A stretch of 64,000 nucleotides of DNA from Galerina marginata (GCA_023014335.1 JAECYW010000006.1:3286001-3350000); one strand, 5' to 3'. Counted from the first letter of the stretch, positions 1 to 11,762 are shown. Notes: generated by a model not told the origin, from the sequence alone. Program-made: numbers and translations.

Positions 1-1
1 T

Positions 2-148
2 CCTTCCACCAATGCCCCCCGCTTTGTTCAGCGGCAAGACCTGTGGGTCTTCCCAGCATTCACATCAGCACTAGCCGCAGCGCCGAGCCCATGCGCGCTT
101 GCAGCAGAGTTGAAGGACAAGTGCGGCGCGAACTGCTCCCTGTTGTGA
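2..148 (+). CDS. Truncated ORF at the left edge, unknown product
   Basis: An open frame enters from the left edge and ends at a TGA at 146-148. It gives about 48 residues, including RQDLWVFPAF followed by an alanine-rich stretch. The composition looks coding, but I cannot name a family. It could be the 3' end of a gene lying outside the window, or part of a transposon-associated hypothetical protein. Confidence 0.25.
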   Translation, partial: PSTNAPRFVQRQDLWVFPAFTSALAAAPSPCALAAELKDKCGANCSLL

Positions 149-1133
149 GAGCATCAGAGGAGCTTAATGATCCATTCTTCAAAGTCCTGGGATAATGCAG
201 TCGAGCGACTTGGACCAGATGTCCATCATGCATCCGTCTTGCTGTTAGAGTACTGTAAATTGGAGTTTTTGCAGACATTCATCGGAAAATTTAAGACCGA
301 AGACTCACGAGAAACGCCACGCACTGACCTCTGTCCAGCTACGGTAACATGAGTGTCACGGCATTATCCAATATCTGGACGTGGACTGCTCTTTGCATCG
401 GCGATGCACGATGCCCCGGAGGACAACCGCCCTCGTTGGAAAGCGGGATGTAATATTCGTAAGCGCGTAAAGATCTTTTCCTCCTTTCATTCTTTTCAAG
501 TTTTGAACTTGGGTTAGGCCTCGCACCCGTGGCTTCATCCGACATCTGGCCTGGACTCTTTGGGAGCGCACTGCATCGTCTATTAACCAGCGGGCTCCAG
601 CGTGACAATGCAGCCGCCGCCAGAGCGCCCTGTATAATTAAATCCCTTTCTTTGAGCGTGCGGTCCCGTGTATGTCCTCTTGCAGTGCCTGCCAGTGACG
701 TTGCCAGTTCCAGTGACGGTCTTCTACGCGGCATCGTCGTTAAGGTTGATACAGTCGCCTTCCTCCTCGAAATCCGTGAGCTGCACCTGGGTTGCCAGCG
801 TTGCCCGATTCAGGCGTCGGTTGGACGGGTTAGGAGTTGGGTTTGAGCTCAAGCTCGAAGCGGAAGACAAAGCTGCTGCGATGAGGCGGGCCTGGCCCTG
901 GCTGGGCGAGTCTGGTGCTGATACTTGCGGATGCGGTGGTGGTGTGGTGTCGCGGGCAGCGGAGGCGTCGTAGAGCGGTATGACGTTGATGGCGAAGGTG
1001 GGTGATAATGTGACAGGCGGATGTATGATGACGAGTGGGATGAATGGGGCTGGGAATCGGTGCCGTTGGAGGTGAAATGGTGGATCGATGGGTTTTGTTT
1101 CCACCTGTATAAACTGACTGAAGTATTCAACAC
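149..1133. other. Non-coding stretch left of the inverted-repeat element
   Basis: I see no convincing gene here. Several short open frames overlap on both strands, without consistent codon structure, splice signals or recognisable motifs. Confidence 0.4.
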
Positions 1134-1420
1134 TGGTAATTACCAGTAGAGGTGAATAAGTCCAGGATGGTAGCTACCAATTCTGGTAGTTACCAGTGTC
1201 ATCTACTTGTACTATATAATAGTGCTCATGGGGGCAGTGGTGAGCTCGATGTTGAGGGCGGGGTTTTTGATGCGGAAAAGGCGGCAACCTATGGGGCCCC
1301 ATACGTAGAACCCATCTGGGATGTCGGTCACCCCGTAGGGAGGGCGGGATGGGTCGCAAAAAAAGAGTTACGGGTTCCGGGAGTCCGTCCACTCCCAGGT
1401 TTCCCGTTTTGGAATATAAA
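1134..1420 (+). repeat. Left terminal inverted repeat
   Basis: This is the partner of 5250-5533 in inverted orientation. It contains four spaced TGGTA/TACCA motifs that themselves form small palindromes. Shared inner blocks include the GGGGCCCCAT region and the stretch with GTCACCCCGTAGGGAGGGCG. Confidence 0.7.
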
Positions 1421-1578
1421 CTAAAAATAGACACGTCAGAAACGGTTGCCCCGCGCTTCATCAGTTCCTCGCGATATTTTTAAACCTTCTACGTCATCCA
1501 TTCCTTAGTCTATCTTTAGATGTTCCAATGAAAATTTTATTAATAAATCTACATACGCCTCCCACAGCTTGGGCAGCC

Positions 1579-1827
1579 CTACTCGCCGTCGTCGTCAGTG
1601 TCGGGGTCATACGCTGCACCCCCTTCTGGTTCAACACCGCCCACCTCCTCCCCTCCTGCCTCCTCGTCGCCTTCAGCCCCCTCGTCGCCGTCGCCGTCAT
1701 CCTCATCGTCCTCGCCGTCCACGTTGCCATCCAGCTCCTCGGTTGCAGCCATTTCTTGCAGCGGGGCCTTCCATAGGGCACGGAAGCGATCCGAAAGCTG
1801 GTCTTGAATATCACCTACGAGCATTAA
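1579..1827 (-). pseudogene. Captured 3' coding fragment with acidic C-terminus
   Basis: On the minus strand an acceptor-like CTCGTAG at about 1830-1824 is followed by an open frame ending at a TAG (1581-1579). It encodes about 81 residues beginning GDIQDQLSDRFRALWKAPLQ, then an acidic glycine/glutamate/aspartate-rich tail. It reads like the last exon of a host gene. It sits inside the left arm of the inverted-repeat element and I see no counterpart in the right arm, so it may have been captured by the element. The parent gene is not recognised. Confidence 0.35.
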
Positions 1828-1892
1828 CGACTATGTATCGCGAGGAGGCACAGTCGTCGTCTCCTCGCGTTACTTATTCGCTAACGCGGGTA

Positions 1893-1920
1893 GAATGGGC
1901 AGGAGCTTTCCTGCCCATTC
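1893..1920. repeat. Perfect hairpin, 12-bp stem
   Basis: GAATGGGCAGGA at 1893-1904 is answered by its exact reverse complement at 1909-1920, with a 4-base loop. About 50 bp upstream, CGCGAGGAG and CTCCTCGCG form another stem with a 13-base loop. Confidence 0.7.
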
Positions 1921-2636
1921 ACCCCGCTTCTCCTGCTTGTGGGTGTCCGCCTACATCCCTCAACTCCCACCAAGCTTCTCCATCGTCACCCTCCGTGGTC
2001 GTGTCCTGCCGTAGCCTCGCAGGGTGGTCACATTGGACGTTCGGTGTCGTGTCGTCCCCCTCGCATAGCAACTCACGTGTGACGTGGATCGCGGGCTGGG
2101 AGACGTCGTCGGGTTGGGTAGTGGGTGGTGGGAGAGGGTGAGGGGCAAAGGGCGAACGAACACGAATGCGGTCGTGTTCGCGTTCCACTTCGCGATCCGT
2201 GTTTGCCTTTGGCCGTCGTAGGTGGGCTGAATGGCGAATATCGAGCGGCTGCGACGTCGCGGTACGAGGAGGGCGAGGGCGTAATGGACGGGTGACGGCG
2301 TCGGCCAACGGGTGAACGCGAGGGAGCGGTGTGGGGCGGGTCGAGAGAGAGGAGGCAAGGAATGTCGCTGCCTCCTCACCATCCCCTCCTCGTCACTCAG
2401 CAAAAGAGCAGCGGTGCTCCCGCAGCTACTGACCCCTCGAGCAGTCGTGTCGTAGGAGCAGCAGCGGTGGTGCTGCTGCTCTGCCGGCCAAGGGTTCTTT
2501 GTGGGGGCGAAAGGCGAGGGTGACTTGAGAGATGGTGGCGTAGGAGGGGTGGACATCGCCGTAGGTACCGAGCGGGGTTCGGAACCGATCTATCACGGCG
2601 TGAATGAGGTGTGGGCGGGCGGGGTATGCAGAAAGG

Positions 2637-2665
2637 CGAGACGAGTCGTATTTCGACTCGTCTCG
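2637..2665. repeat. Perfect hairpin, 12-bp stem
   Basis: CGAGACGAGTCG at 2637-2648 is followed by a 5-base loop and its exact reverse complement at 2654-2665. Confidence 0.7.
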
Positions 2666-2703
2666 CGACGCACCGGGCGGGTCTCCCTCCCTAGGGTCTC
2701 CCC

Positions 2704-2776
2704 ACGTTATCCTCCCCTCGTTATCCTCCCCTCGTTATCCTCCCTCGTTATCCTCTACTCCCTTCGTTATCCTCCG
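2704..2776 (+). repeat. Five-copy ~14-bp tandem repeat
   Basis: The unit CGTTATCCTCCCCT recurs five times with small changes. Confidence 0.7.
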
Positions 2777-2954
2777 CCCGATTCCCCACCTGATTTCGTT
2801 GGAACGTCGGCCCACAGCCCTCGACATGAGGGGGGGCTCGCGACGTGGGGCACGACGTTGTTCGTGCTTGAGTACCTGTTAAGATAGAAAAAATGAGTGA
2901 TATGACAAGTAAATGACATAAAAACACGTACTTAGCATGTTCTTGAGGTGTTGA

Positions 2955-3780
2955 GTGGCGGGAGGGGCCAAGAGGGAGAGAAGAGAGGTCGGTGGTGGTG
3001 GTGGAAAGCAAGATCAACCATTGTTGATGGCGGTTGATCTGCTGTTCGGCGTTTTCGGCAATCGATTTGATTGGCTCACTCGAACGGACCGAGCCATCCG
3101 TCGAGGCTGGCTATCGTCGAAGACGTCTCGGACGACGATAACACAAATCCAACCTGTAGAAATTAGTAACGGAATGTATTTTAAGTTAACTTAAAGACAT
3201 ATTTTTGTTTGTCCGGTGGTCAATTTTGTTTCTTAACGGTATGATAGGCACATGTACTTCGAAGCGAGGTGATTTTCGGTCAAACAGCAGGTTTAGCAGT
3301 ATGGTATTCAGGTGCTTGAGGCATCACTGACCTCAAGGAAATGCCTTGAAGATAGAATATGCACTTTTTAAAAAGCTTCTAGATACTTTAAATGGCTAAA
3401 GTACATTGTGAACTTACCAAACCTCCAGTTTATAGCTTTTAAGCACAAATGAACAAAGAAATTACTCAGTCATATTCAAACATTCGATGGACACTCATTT
3501 TAGTTACTGATACTCCTTATTATTCATTTATTTAAGGCTAGATATCTTTTCTAAACTACATATACTGTATACTGATGATATCCGGAACCTAAACTATTCT
3601 TTGGGATGGCCGCGACGATGTGCGAGACGTTGATGAAAGATCGGAGTCGTTCCGGCCCGACTGCGTCAGCCAATCGCACGCCTTGCCGAAAGTCGATCAA
3701 CAAACGCCAATGTTGATTTCTACTTCTCACCGCCACCACCACCACCATCTCTTCCTCTCTCTTCCTCACTCCCTCAAGGC
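2955..3780. repeat. Inner inverted duplication around an AT-rich spacer
   Basis: Segment 2955-3130 (GGTGGTGGTGGTGG, then GTTGATCTGCTGTTCGGC, then GATTGGCT) recurs inverted and diverged at 3600-3780. About 470 bp of AT-rich DNA lies between the arms. It belongs to the larger 1134-5533 palindromic structure. Confidence 0.6.
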
Positions 3781-5249
3781 CACAAGAGCCTGCGTCGCGT
3801 GCCCCTCGCCTCCGCATGTGGGCCGGCGCTGTCGCAGTATGGCACCATCACCCGCGACTCCCTACGACACACATCCACTGACTCCAGCGCCAACGCCGCC
3901 TTCGATCCATGCGCCAAGCACTACGACACCCCCTCCACTGTCCAAGTGCATAGCGACCGGCGTTGAATACTCGAGCCCGGGAATTCCGCCAGACGCCTGC
4001 ACCAACCCACTCCCACTTCCAATACCAACCCCACGTGCAGGCACTGGCTGCCACCCTCGATCTTCGTATGTGTACCTCGACGATCGCCAAAACGGAGGCG
4101 AAAACGAACGCCAACAGGACGCGGGCGACGGCGTGGGCGACGAATGGTTCGAGGTCGAAAAGAGGGCGGCGACAACGAGGGCGTGGTGGGTGAAGGAGTG
4201 GGTGTCGGCGATAGGAACGGCGGGGGGCGGTTAGGGGAAGCAGCAGCACCACAGTGTGCTGGGATACAACGACGATGACTGGGTAGCCATGGAGGTGCAA
4301 CCATGGCGTTGTTTGACCCTCTTGCTGCCTTCCAGTCGCCGCTCGCCCCTTTGCTACCCATACCCCCCTCTGCCGTCTTCGCATCGCAGTCGCGGGAGTC
4401 GCTCGACTCCGACCTGCACTTCCTCACTGCACCGCACTCGCGATTCGTCCAGGTTGCAAAGGCAAAGGCAGAGCCGAAGCACGGACCGAGGAAATGAACG
4501 CCAATGCTGCCGACGCGAATGCTGTCGCGTTCGCGTTCATTGGACAGCCCAGCTCCCCTTTGAACTCCCACTCCCCGCCCTTTGCCCTGGAGGCTGACGT
4601 GAGGGGGTGTGTCAACCCAACGGCGCAATCCCAAAGCAAAGTAGAACCGCTCGTAACCCGTGGCGTGAGTGCGAAGGCGCAAAGAGACGGCACAGGAGCT
4701 GGGGTGAATGAGGGCACAAGGAGACGGTGCAAAGGGCTGGGCGGGCTGGACAAGGTGAACGGACGGTGGGTTGCTGCCGCCGCCGTTCTCCTTACTTTAA
4801 TATACATAGATTTAATGTCGTAGCAAACCCACTAATATATTGATATTTTCGCTGCAACCATACATGAGAGGGGGAAAACTGGGCCTTGCACTGGGTGTTT
4901 ACCTACAAAATTGGTACTGATAGGTTCGCATTTTCATCTTGATTACAGCTGTGTCTACAAAAGTGAAGGGAGCACCAAGCTGAGCCCCGTGTAGGGCAAA
5001 AACGGTGGGCATTTTGCAGAAATCTATTTATAACACTCATCCTATGGTGCCCGTAAATATCATTCATTCGTTTGACCCCTTCCAGGGCACATTTGGTAAT
5101 AAAAATTATACCATTTTGTTCGTATTTACAAGGACATTACGAATATGTACTAAGAACTGGAGGGAGGGAAAAAATGAAGGGAATATAAGACGAAAACTGA
5201 CCAAATCTATTTTTATCGCTCACCAAAAGGAACCGAAAAAGCGCGGGAC

Positions 5250-5533
5250 GCTTCCGAAAATGGAATTAGGACCCCGGCGGGACTTCTGGCATCCGTTACA
5301 TTTTTTTTACGCCCCATCCCGCCCTCCCTACGGGGTGACCAACATCCCAGATGGGCTTTTTGCATGGGGCCCCATAGGATGGCGCTTTTTCCGCATCAAA
5401 AACCCCGCCCCCAACGTCGAGCTCGCTGCCACCCGCCATGAGCAGCATTATTTAGTGTAAATAGATGAAACTGGCAACTACCAGAGTTGGTACCTACCAT
5501 GCCTGACTTATTCAGCTCAACTGGTAACTACCA
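5250..5533 (-). repeat. Right terminal inverted repeat
   Basis: This is an inverted, diverged copy of 1134-1420. The order of blocks is preserved through GCCCTCCCTACGGGGTGAC, the GGGGCCCCAT block, a GCTCGCTGCC block and the terminal TACCA motifs. Confidence 0.7.
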
Positions 5534-5539
5534 TGATTT

Positions 5540-6190
5540 CATTAATGAATATAGCTTACAAGGCTGTTGTTTCTGTGAGCCTGGCAAGGCGGGCTCGAGG
5601 TCGTGGACGTGGGCGAGAGAGGGTCTGAGCGGGTTTGTGGTCGATTTCGCGTAGGATGAGGATGTAGATGAGGATGTATGAACGTTTGGCGGGCGTCCTC
5701 GGGCGCAAGGGCGACGGCGTGCACAGTTTTTCGAGTTTGTCCAGAGCCTTGTGAGGCGATAATGACGAGGACCAGAATTCAAGCAAGGCGGACACCAGCG
5801 AGACCATGGAACAGATGAAAGGAAGAAGGAATAGCGTAATGTTAGACAGTGTCACACACAAATTCAGAAGTGCATACCAATCGGTTCCTCTGAGTGAGGC
5901 TATTCACTCTCCGCAGTGCCAACACACTCTCGCTCGAGCTCTTCGTCTTCATACTGTCGTTTCTGCCAGTGGGAAGCATGTGCTCCAGGCGGGCAGTATC
6001 ATCCCCGTCCAGATCACTGTTGTTGTCGTTATCGACATTCTCTTTTGCATTAAAATCACTGTCGAAGTCGGGGCGAGCACTGTCCTGCCCATCATTGTCA
6101 GGCTGGAAGAGCGCGACCTGTTATGGCGATCATTAAAGGTGAGTAACTTATCTACACTTAAGATCAGGCTTACCTTGAAAGCAGCTTGTC
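5540..6190 (-). pseudogene. Broken unknown gene, serine/acid-rich exon remnants
   Basis: After an acceptor-like CATAACAG near 6135, the minus strand reads about 80 coding-like residues. These include QPDNDGQDSARPDFD, a D/N-rich stretch, and MLPTGRNDSMKTKSSSES followed by RVNSLTQRNRL, ending at a possible GTATGC donor near 5880. A further block after an acceptor near 5752 (ALDKLEKL or an alternative frame rich in H, P and S) runs up to the end of the adjacent element. No start codon or full-length frame can be assembled. The 3' part abuts the inverted-repeat element, which may have truncated the gene. Family not recognised. Confidence 0.3.
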
Positions 6191-7216
6191 AAATTATACT
6201 GTCAAGTGGTTGAGCTTTACCACGACAAACACTGGCAGGCTGATATTACAGAGACCGACTGTCATCTGTTATATGGTCTGCATACACAAACATTGCGCTT
6301 GAAACGCTAACGTGAGTGTGTTATCCGCGTAGTTGTGTTTGTCTTGTTTGGCTGGCTGACACATGACTGCTAAGTTGGGAACGCAGCCGCAAAGCGGTCC
6401 AAGAACTAAACTGCCTCATCCCCAGCTTCCGGAAGACAATCGATGACGGGACGCCTGAAAGAGCTCAACAAGTTCTACGCAGAGGTGAGTAACATTACCC
6501 TATACCAGCTGCCCATAGTGCTGTGTCGCACTTGTTATCGTCCAAGCATTGCCTTTTGCGTCGAGACCCCGCTCGAGCTAAAATGGCTGCCTCCTTCAGG
6601 TTCGTAAGGTTTCTCTGCCAGCCTGTTGGTTCTAAAGCAGCTGAGACTTTGTTGATAGGTTGTGCCCACAAAACTGAGCTGACAGAACACATCTCGGTGT
6701 CGATAGCCCTAGCCTAGGGCCGCCCATTTGCAGCAATTCTAGCATTCAGTCGGTTTGGATCAACTCATCCACTCCTTCTGTCTTCTCCAGACCGTATATA
6801 GAGTCCGGGTGCGACCCAACCTCCTTGTGGATATATCGTGATCCGTATTGGGGAGACTAGGTTGTGGTGGTTCGGGGTTGACGGAGGTCAGAGTGAAAGA
6901 ATAAATTAAACCTAGCGTCGCGTTCTCGGAATTCGCGCGTACATGGGTTGACCAGAGCGAAACATTACAAACATAATATTGTTAAGGAATTCAAATACAC
7001 ACTCCTTCCTTCATTCATTCCTTCCAAGTTCTACTTCATTAGGAACGTAATCGCGTGCAATCCGAAAGTAAGGTGAGATAATTCTGAGAACTAGTAATTC
7101 ACCTGGCCATAGTCTGTGATCGAAATATTCGTTTGTTTTTCATAAGTAGCCCCCAAGATCCAGAGAATGTGGCCGAAATTGAATGTGATACCGGGCGAAA
7201 ATTCAATATCAGATAG
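6191..7216. other. Intergenic, with coding-like patches only
   Basis: The plus strand has short coding-like patches, for example ELNCLIPSFRKTIDDGTPER at about 6400-6470 and SVWINSSTPSVFSRPYIE at about 6755-6810. They are separated by stops and join into no gene. Nothing else is recognisable. Confidence 0.3.
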
Positions 7217-9080
7217 CTAATCTTCAGCAGTTAGAAGGCCAGAAATCAACTTGTCGACGACCTTGCCATCAACCACGTCCTGGCTACCATCAAGTTGAAG
7301 TTCGCTGATCTGCAACTTCCCGTCTTTCTCAATTAGCTGGGGAGGCATTCGGAGAATCTTGCGCAGAATGCGGTCCTCCAACTCCAGGATATCGCTTATG
7401 CTGGGCTGGCCGTTCTCCTGCTCCACGACAGCATCCCGTCCAGTGCCAGGGATCATGTGCCTCACGCTGTTCTGGAATTGCCGTGGCAAGTTCATGAACT
7501 CCTGCAGAAGTATCAGCCAGAACAAGACAAAAGTAAAGGAAGAAAGGCAGAGGCAAACCGATTTAAAGGCAGGAAACCAGGCCTTCCATGTGATTGCCAA
7601 AGCGAGATTGAGGATGAGGAGGGTGAACAAAAGGATCAGCTCTCCTCTCCGCTCATCTTCGGACCTTCTTTGCTGCAGTGCGCGTTTCGTCTTCCAATGC
7701 ACGGTCAGCCAGTGCACAGCCAGGTTCTTTTTTAGTGGGAACTCACGGGCTTTTCCCAAATGCAAATCTGAGATTTGTTCTCAGAAGAACCAGCAACAAT
7801 TAGGTGACGTTTTTCTGTGCTTGCAGACTTACAAGATTCTAATAATTAAAATGAACAATTCCGACTTGTAATCTGGCTTACCGCTATCGCCTGGATCAAG
7901 GTCGACTGACCACCATGGGTCATCACCTGGTTTGATTGGGGAGACTTGAGGTTAAAAAGATAGATCTTCCCATGATCGCTGCCCCCGACAACAGACTGCC
8001 CATTCTCGCAAAACACCACCGCCCTGATATGTTTGCGAGTGGTTGGTACCTCGAGGGAGTGCGTCGGGATAGAACGACCGGCAGGATATATGTCATAGCC
8101 AGCGCCAATGTTGTCTATCACGACGTTCTTTTCCATTTCATCAAGGTCGGCGTTACCGCTGCAACGTATTGTCAATAATGAGCCCATAAAGCGGAAGAAA
8201 TATGCACATTGCGGTTTTGACAGCCTTGGAATGCTTTATAGTGGCCGTCTGAGGGTCAATACAAATTCTGGTCTTGTTAGCCAATGAAGTGGCGTCAAAA
8301 TTGCGTAGCTCTCACAATTCTCCAGACTCGAGGTGAAAGATCATGAGGTCTTCCCCTTTGTTTAAGAAATGGAGAGAGCGCGGGATCGCTTGGCTGGGAT
8401 CGACATTCCACAATGCAACCAGCGGAATTGGGAGGTTCCCTGGAATTTGGATGGCGTCAGGTTGTGTTTTAAATTCAGATTGATCTTCAGTGCACCTTCT
8501 TTATTAAAGCGAAACATTTTCACACTTCCATTATGGCCAGCTGTGGCAAGGCGTTGATGGTTCGGGTCAAATGCGATGGCTTCAACACTAACACCAGCGT
8601 CAAAGATCTGGGTGTCAGCGATTTCAACAAAGTGACTTTGTGTCTGCATCACAAAGTCAGCGCACAAGCTCGTAAGAGATAGGAGATAGATAGCAACATA
8701 CTCGCTTGCGTCGATAAGCAACCAGTCTGCCTCTCCCAGTCCCTAGGCAAAGTAAGCTTCCGTTGGTTGCACCAGTCCAAATCATGCATGTAATTTGGCC
8801 CCATCGACCCCCAGAGTCGGTAAGAGTCTCGGTCCGCTGAAAGGTTTTCAAGTCCAATATGTTGACGCATTCGTCGTCTCCTACCATTCAGATAGTCAGA
8901 TGAAGAATAAAATAACGAGGGCGTTCGCTGACCTCCACTAGCCAAAAGCTCAAATTCACCAATGACAGCAAAACAGTTGATAGGCCCGAGATGTCCGCTA
9001 AGTCTTGCCTTCAGGAAGTAACGCTACCGAACAAGTGTCAATCGACGCTGTAAAGAGATGGTACAGTTGGAACATACATT
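7217..9080 (-). CDS. WD40-repeat protein with C-terminal transmembrane segment
   Basis: Minus-strand exons encode WD40-like blades. The first reads LSGHLGPINCFAVIGEFELL and, across a short intron, SGGDDECVNILDL. Others are VEAIAFDPNHQRLATAGHNG with SVKMFRF, and RAVVFCENGQSVVGGSDHG with KIYLFNL. The last exon (7765-7217) has a basic stretch, two adjacent hydrophobic helices (ELILLFTLLILNLALAI and VCLCLSSFTFVLFWLILL) and a C-terminal tail ending in a TAG at 7217. Such WD40 plus membrane-anchor proteins are multiplied in Agaricomycetes. The propeller is probably cytosolic and membrane-tethered; its partner is unknown. The frame appears to shift near 8490, where reading continues as IPIPLVALWNVDPS in another frame, so this copy may be damaged or contain an intron I misread. 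The start is uncertain (8990-9080). Confidence 0.65.
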
Positions 9081-9801
9081 CCCCGGGCGGATTAGGCTTA
9101 AGACATGTTGTAAGCACATTATTTCAGGTAGCTGGGAAGCAGAGGGCGACGCGAACAGTTAAATGGAAAGGAGTTTAGCAGTTCAACTATTTAATGGCTT
9201 CTCATGCTGTCGACCGTCCGAGGCAAATTGATAAAATTATTGCAGTGGGAAACTAATGGGCGATTGTGAGGGGGTTCGATTCAGGGGCAGGCCAACGAGC
9301 ACGCGTGTCGTTACGGAGGACGTCGGAGAGCAAGCTTCATTGTTCAAGGAGTAAAGCCAAGGGTCGGAGAGGTAGCAAAGCAGTGCTCAGCGCGTTGACC
9401 CTGCGACATGACTCAATCAAAATGATTCTCGTTACAGCCGCAGAGAGCTGTGTGGTCCTCTGCACTGCTCCCAGGACTGCGTCTCCGTGGCCGACAATCA
9501 ATTGTGCTCCCACAGAAACCGTGATTCCACTTTGAAGACCCGCTCCCGTGAATTGACATCCACAGACCTCCGTAGGATTGCGGGCGCGTGAGCGCTTGAG
9601 CTCTCAGAGCCATTTCAGAACAATGATTTCACATACATAAATAATTCTAGTCCTGGCCCGAAAGTTAGCCGAGTTGCTGCTGGTGACTCGCATTACGACT
9701 CACGCATGACAATGGACGATATGTTGTCAATTGATTTGAACATCTTCTATATATGTGGATGGTCGAGTCATTTAAGTCGCGCCTTTGGAAATGAAAATGT
9801 C

Positions 9802-9808
9802 TATATAA
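9802..9808 (+). promoter_or_regulatory. TATA box upstream of the small gene at 9873
   Basis: TATATAA lies about 65-70 bp before the ATG at 9873, a usual position for a fungal core promoter. Confidence 0.4.
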
Positions 9809-9872
9809 TGGAGGCTGCTCGTTTTAATGCCCCATCTCAAAGTTAACCCAGGCTAAGTCTTGCTCTTGAACT

Positions 9873-10625
9873 ATGATCTCCCGCCATCTGCCTTTGATCA
9901 CCCACCGAATTCAGTTCTCTTCCAAAGTCTCATCGACAACTCCATTAGTTACACATCGCCTGGAATTCGACAGACAGCCAGATTGGAAGCCAGCTGCCAA
10001 GAAACCTGAGCTCGAACAGCGGCAGCTTACGCCTTCGGACTACGGTTCTGAAGGGGACGAAAACAAAGACAAGGACCTTGAATCAGATTTGTCAGATCTG
10101 ACTGACAGCGAAGAGGAAGCGGCGAAATCTACTTCGTCCAAGAAGATCCCTAAACCTGCTGGGGAACCAGGTCGACCTGGATCAGGTGGTTATAGCATTG
10201 ACGACGCCCTTGCTTCTTGGGGCAAGGAGGAGGTGTTGAAGGTGAACGTAAGAGAATCCAGAATTCCACTAGTACTGTAAGTACCTTGCTAATTAAAATT
10301 ACCCTTTTTTCTTTTCCAGAAGCTTGTGAAGAAGCTTGCGGATCTTAAATTAGATAAAACCAAATCATATAGCAAGCAGAATGGCAAGAGAGTTAGCGAA
10401 ATATGCGACGAGGTGATGCTTGTCGACCCTCTTCTTTAAAATTCTTATTTTCCTGTGTAGGTTGCACGCCATTACGACATTATTCAGAAGTATGACGACT
10501 TTTGGCCCATTCGCGGTATGCTCAAGATGCATCTCAAGACCACGTCAGAAGTGCATCGTCGGGGAGGCGGCTCTGTTTCCAACAGGAACAACAATGCAGT
10601 CATTAGGGGAGGACTCACCATTTGA
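9873..10625 (+). CDS. Small hypothetical protein with acidic N-terminal half
   Basis: This is a three-exon gene with an ATG at 9873. Exon 1 ends near 10251 (EEVLKVN, then a GTAAGA donor). Exon 2 (about 10320-10412, KLVKKLADLKLDKTKSYSKQ onward) ends at ICDE. Exon 3 starts after TGTGTAG at 10460 (VARHYDIIQKYDDFWPIRGM) and stops with TGA at 10623-10625. The product is about 210 residues: a basic start, an acidic serine-rich middle (SDYGSEGDENKDKD, DLSDLTDSEEE) and a conserved-looking lysine-rich C-terminal half. I recognise no functional domain. A TATA box lies upstream. A dispersed repeat starts about 160 bp downstream, so it could be a transposon-associated gene. Confidence 0.5.
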
Positions 10626-10789
10626 AGTTCTTGTGAATCATCTGTAGTGTTTGGTCGCCCACTTATTACTTGTTTCGTAAGTCACTGCAAAGCATGGGGT
10701 ACCAGGGAAGCCGTGACGATGGGTGCTTAAGTAGAGGCGCCTACAAAGCGACTGTAAATACGATCCAATGGAATCAATAGGTCGAGGAA

Positions 10790-11420
10790 AGAGCGCATAG
10801 ATGATCTAAGGCAGCGTGTTCTGGACACCCAGGACACCCTAAGGAAAGTAGTGCTCGAGTTGAACTGCTGATGCAGCGCACACCTGGTATGTGCTGAATT
10901 ATTGATAGGTTCCAGCTGGCAAGAGGCTGCGGAGGGGTAAGACGTTGGCGAATTACCTCGGGCTGCATGTCGAACGAGGACCTTGATATTCCTGGAGCAA
11001 AAACGCCGTGCTAAAGATGCTGTCAGATTTGAAGCAGGGTGAGTACCAAGACTTACAAACTGAGCCTCAGGTACATAAGAAATTTCCTGGTTTGCGTTCT
11101 GTGTGCGATACAGCCATTTCGTACTGCAGTCCTGATAGATAATCTAAGGCAGCGTCTCAGAGTCGAAGGGCTGGAGAAGGGGAAGTGTCCTGGAAACCCG
11201 GGACACTTGAGAGGAGATTGAGGGAGTCTGACTAACCCTACCCACTCGGCGAGATGCCAAAGCGGTTATCATCGAGCGCGTGACTATTTGGTTAGGGGTT
11301 CTAAGCCAAACAAGCACGCTCAAATGAACTTCGCATTTGCTCAACTCCGCATTTGCTCAACTCACTACTTCCATCGTCAAAACACATTCTGGGTGGCTCG
11401 CCCAATCTAAATTGCGTCAG
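10790..11420 (+). repeat. Dispersed hairpin-containing repeat, two partial copies
   Basis: Copy A (about 10790-10880) begins GATGATCTAAGGCAGCG and contains a palindrome with arms GTGTTCTGG and CCAGGACAC. Copy B (about 11120-11420) begins GATAATCTAAGGCAGCG and contains AGTGTCC...GGGACACT, then AAAGCGGTTATCATCG and GAACTTCGCATTTGCTCAAC. The same order of blocks recurs at 32440-32740. No coding capacity is seen. It may be a SINE, MITE or subterminal transposon repeat. Confidence 0.65.
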
Positions 11421-11762
11421 GCCATCCTCGAAGCAGGGCCTTCATCAGCGACGGAGATATCTATTTATTCGCCCAACTGGTCACGCTCCGTTGCTGTCCA
11501 AAGCCAGAATACCTCGCACCCTTGCTGCTGGAGCGACATCGAAATCCTGGTGGACCTGATTCCTGAGTTTTATTCCTGATAAGTGCCAAATTGTTAACCC
11601 AGTACGTGGATTATAAGGATCAATTACATTTACTTACCCAGACTTTCTTTTAGTTGATGTTTGAGCATTTACACTATTTTGAAGCGCGAGAAATCGTCGT
11701 TCTAACCAGCTGGGTCAGCCTGGTCCTCAACGCTGTCTGGGCTGGGTGATCATTGGCGGGAG

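Larger units (their letters stand above)
1134..5533. mobile_element. About 4.4 kb inverted-repeat (foldback/TIR) element
   Basis: The outer ends are inverted copies of each other. The left end begins TGGTAATTACCAGT and the reverse complement of the right end begins TGGTAGTTACCAGT. Homology continues for about 280 bp (1134-1420 against 5250-5533). A second inverted match lies near the centre (2955-3130 against 3600-3780), so much of the element can fold back on an AT-rich spacer at about 3140-3560. No transposase is readable inside it, so it would be non-autonomous. I could not identify a clear target-site duplication. The arms are GC-rich and the centre AT-rich. Confidence 0.65.

Noticed and set aside
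3620..4682. Overlapping ORFs of 204 and 253 residues
   Set aside because: They overlap on opposite strands within GC-rich arms of the inverted-repeat element, are low-complexity (P, S, R) and lack splice or domain support.
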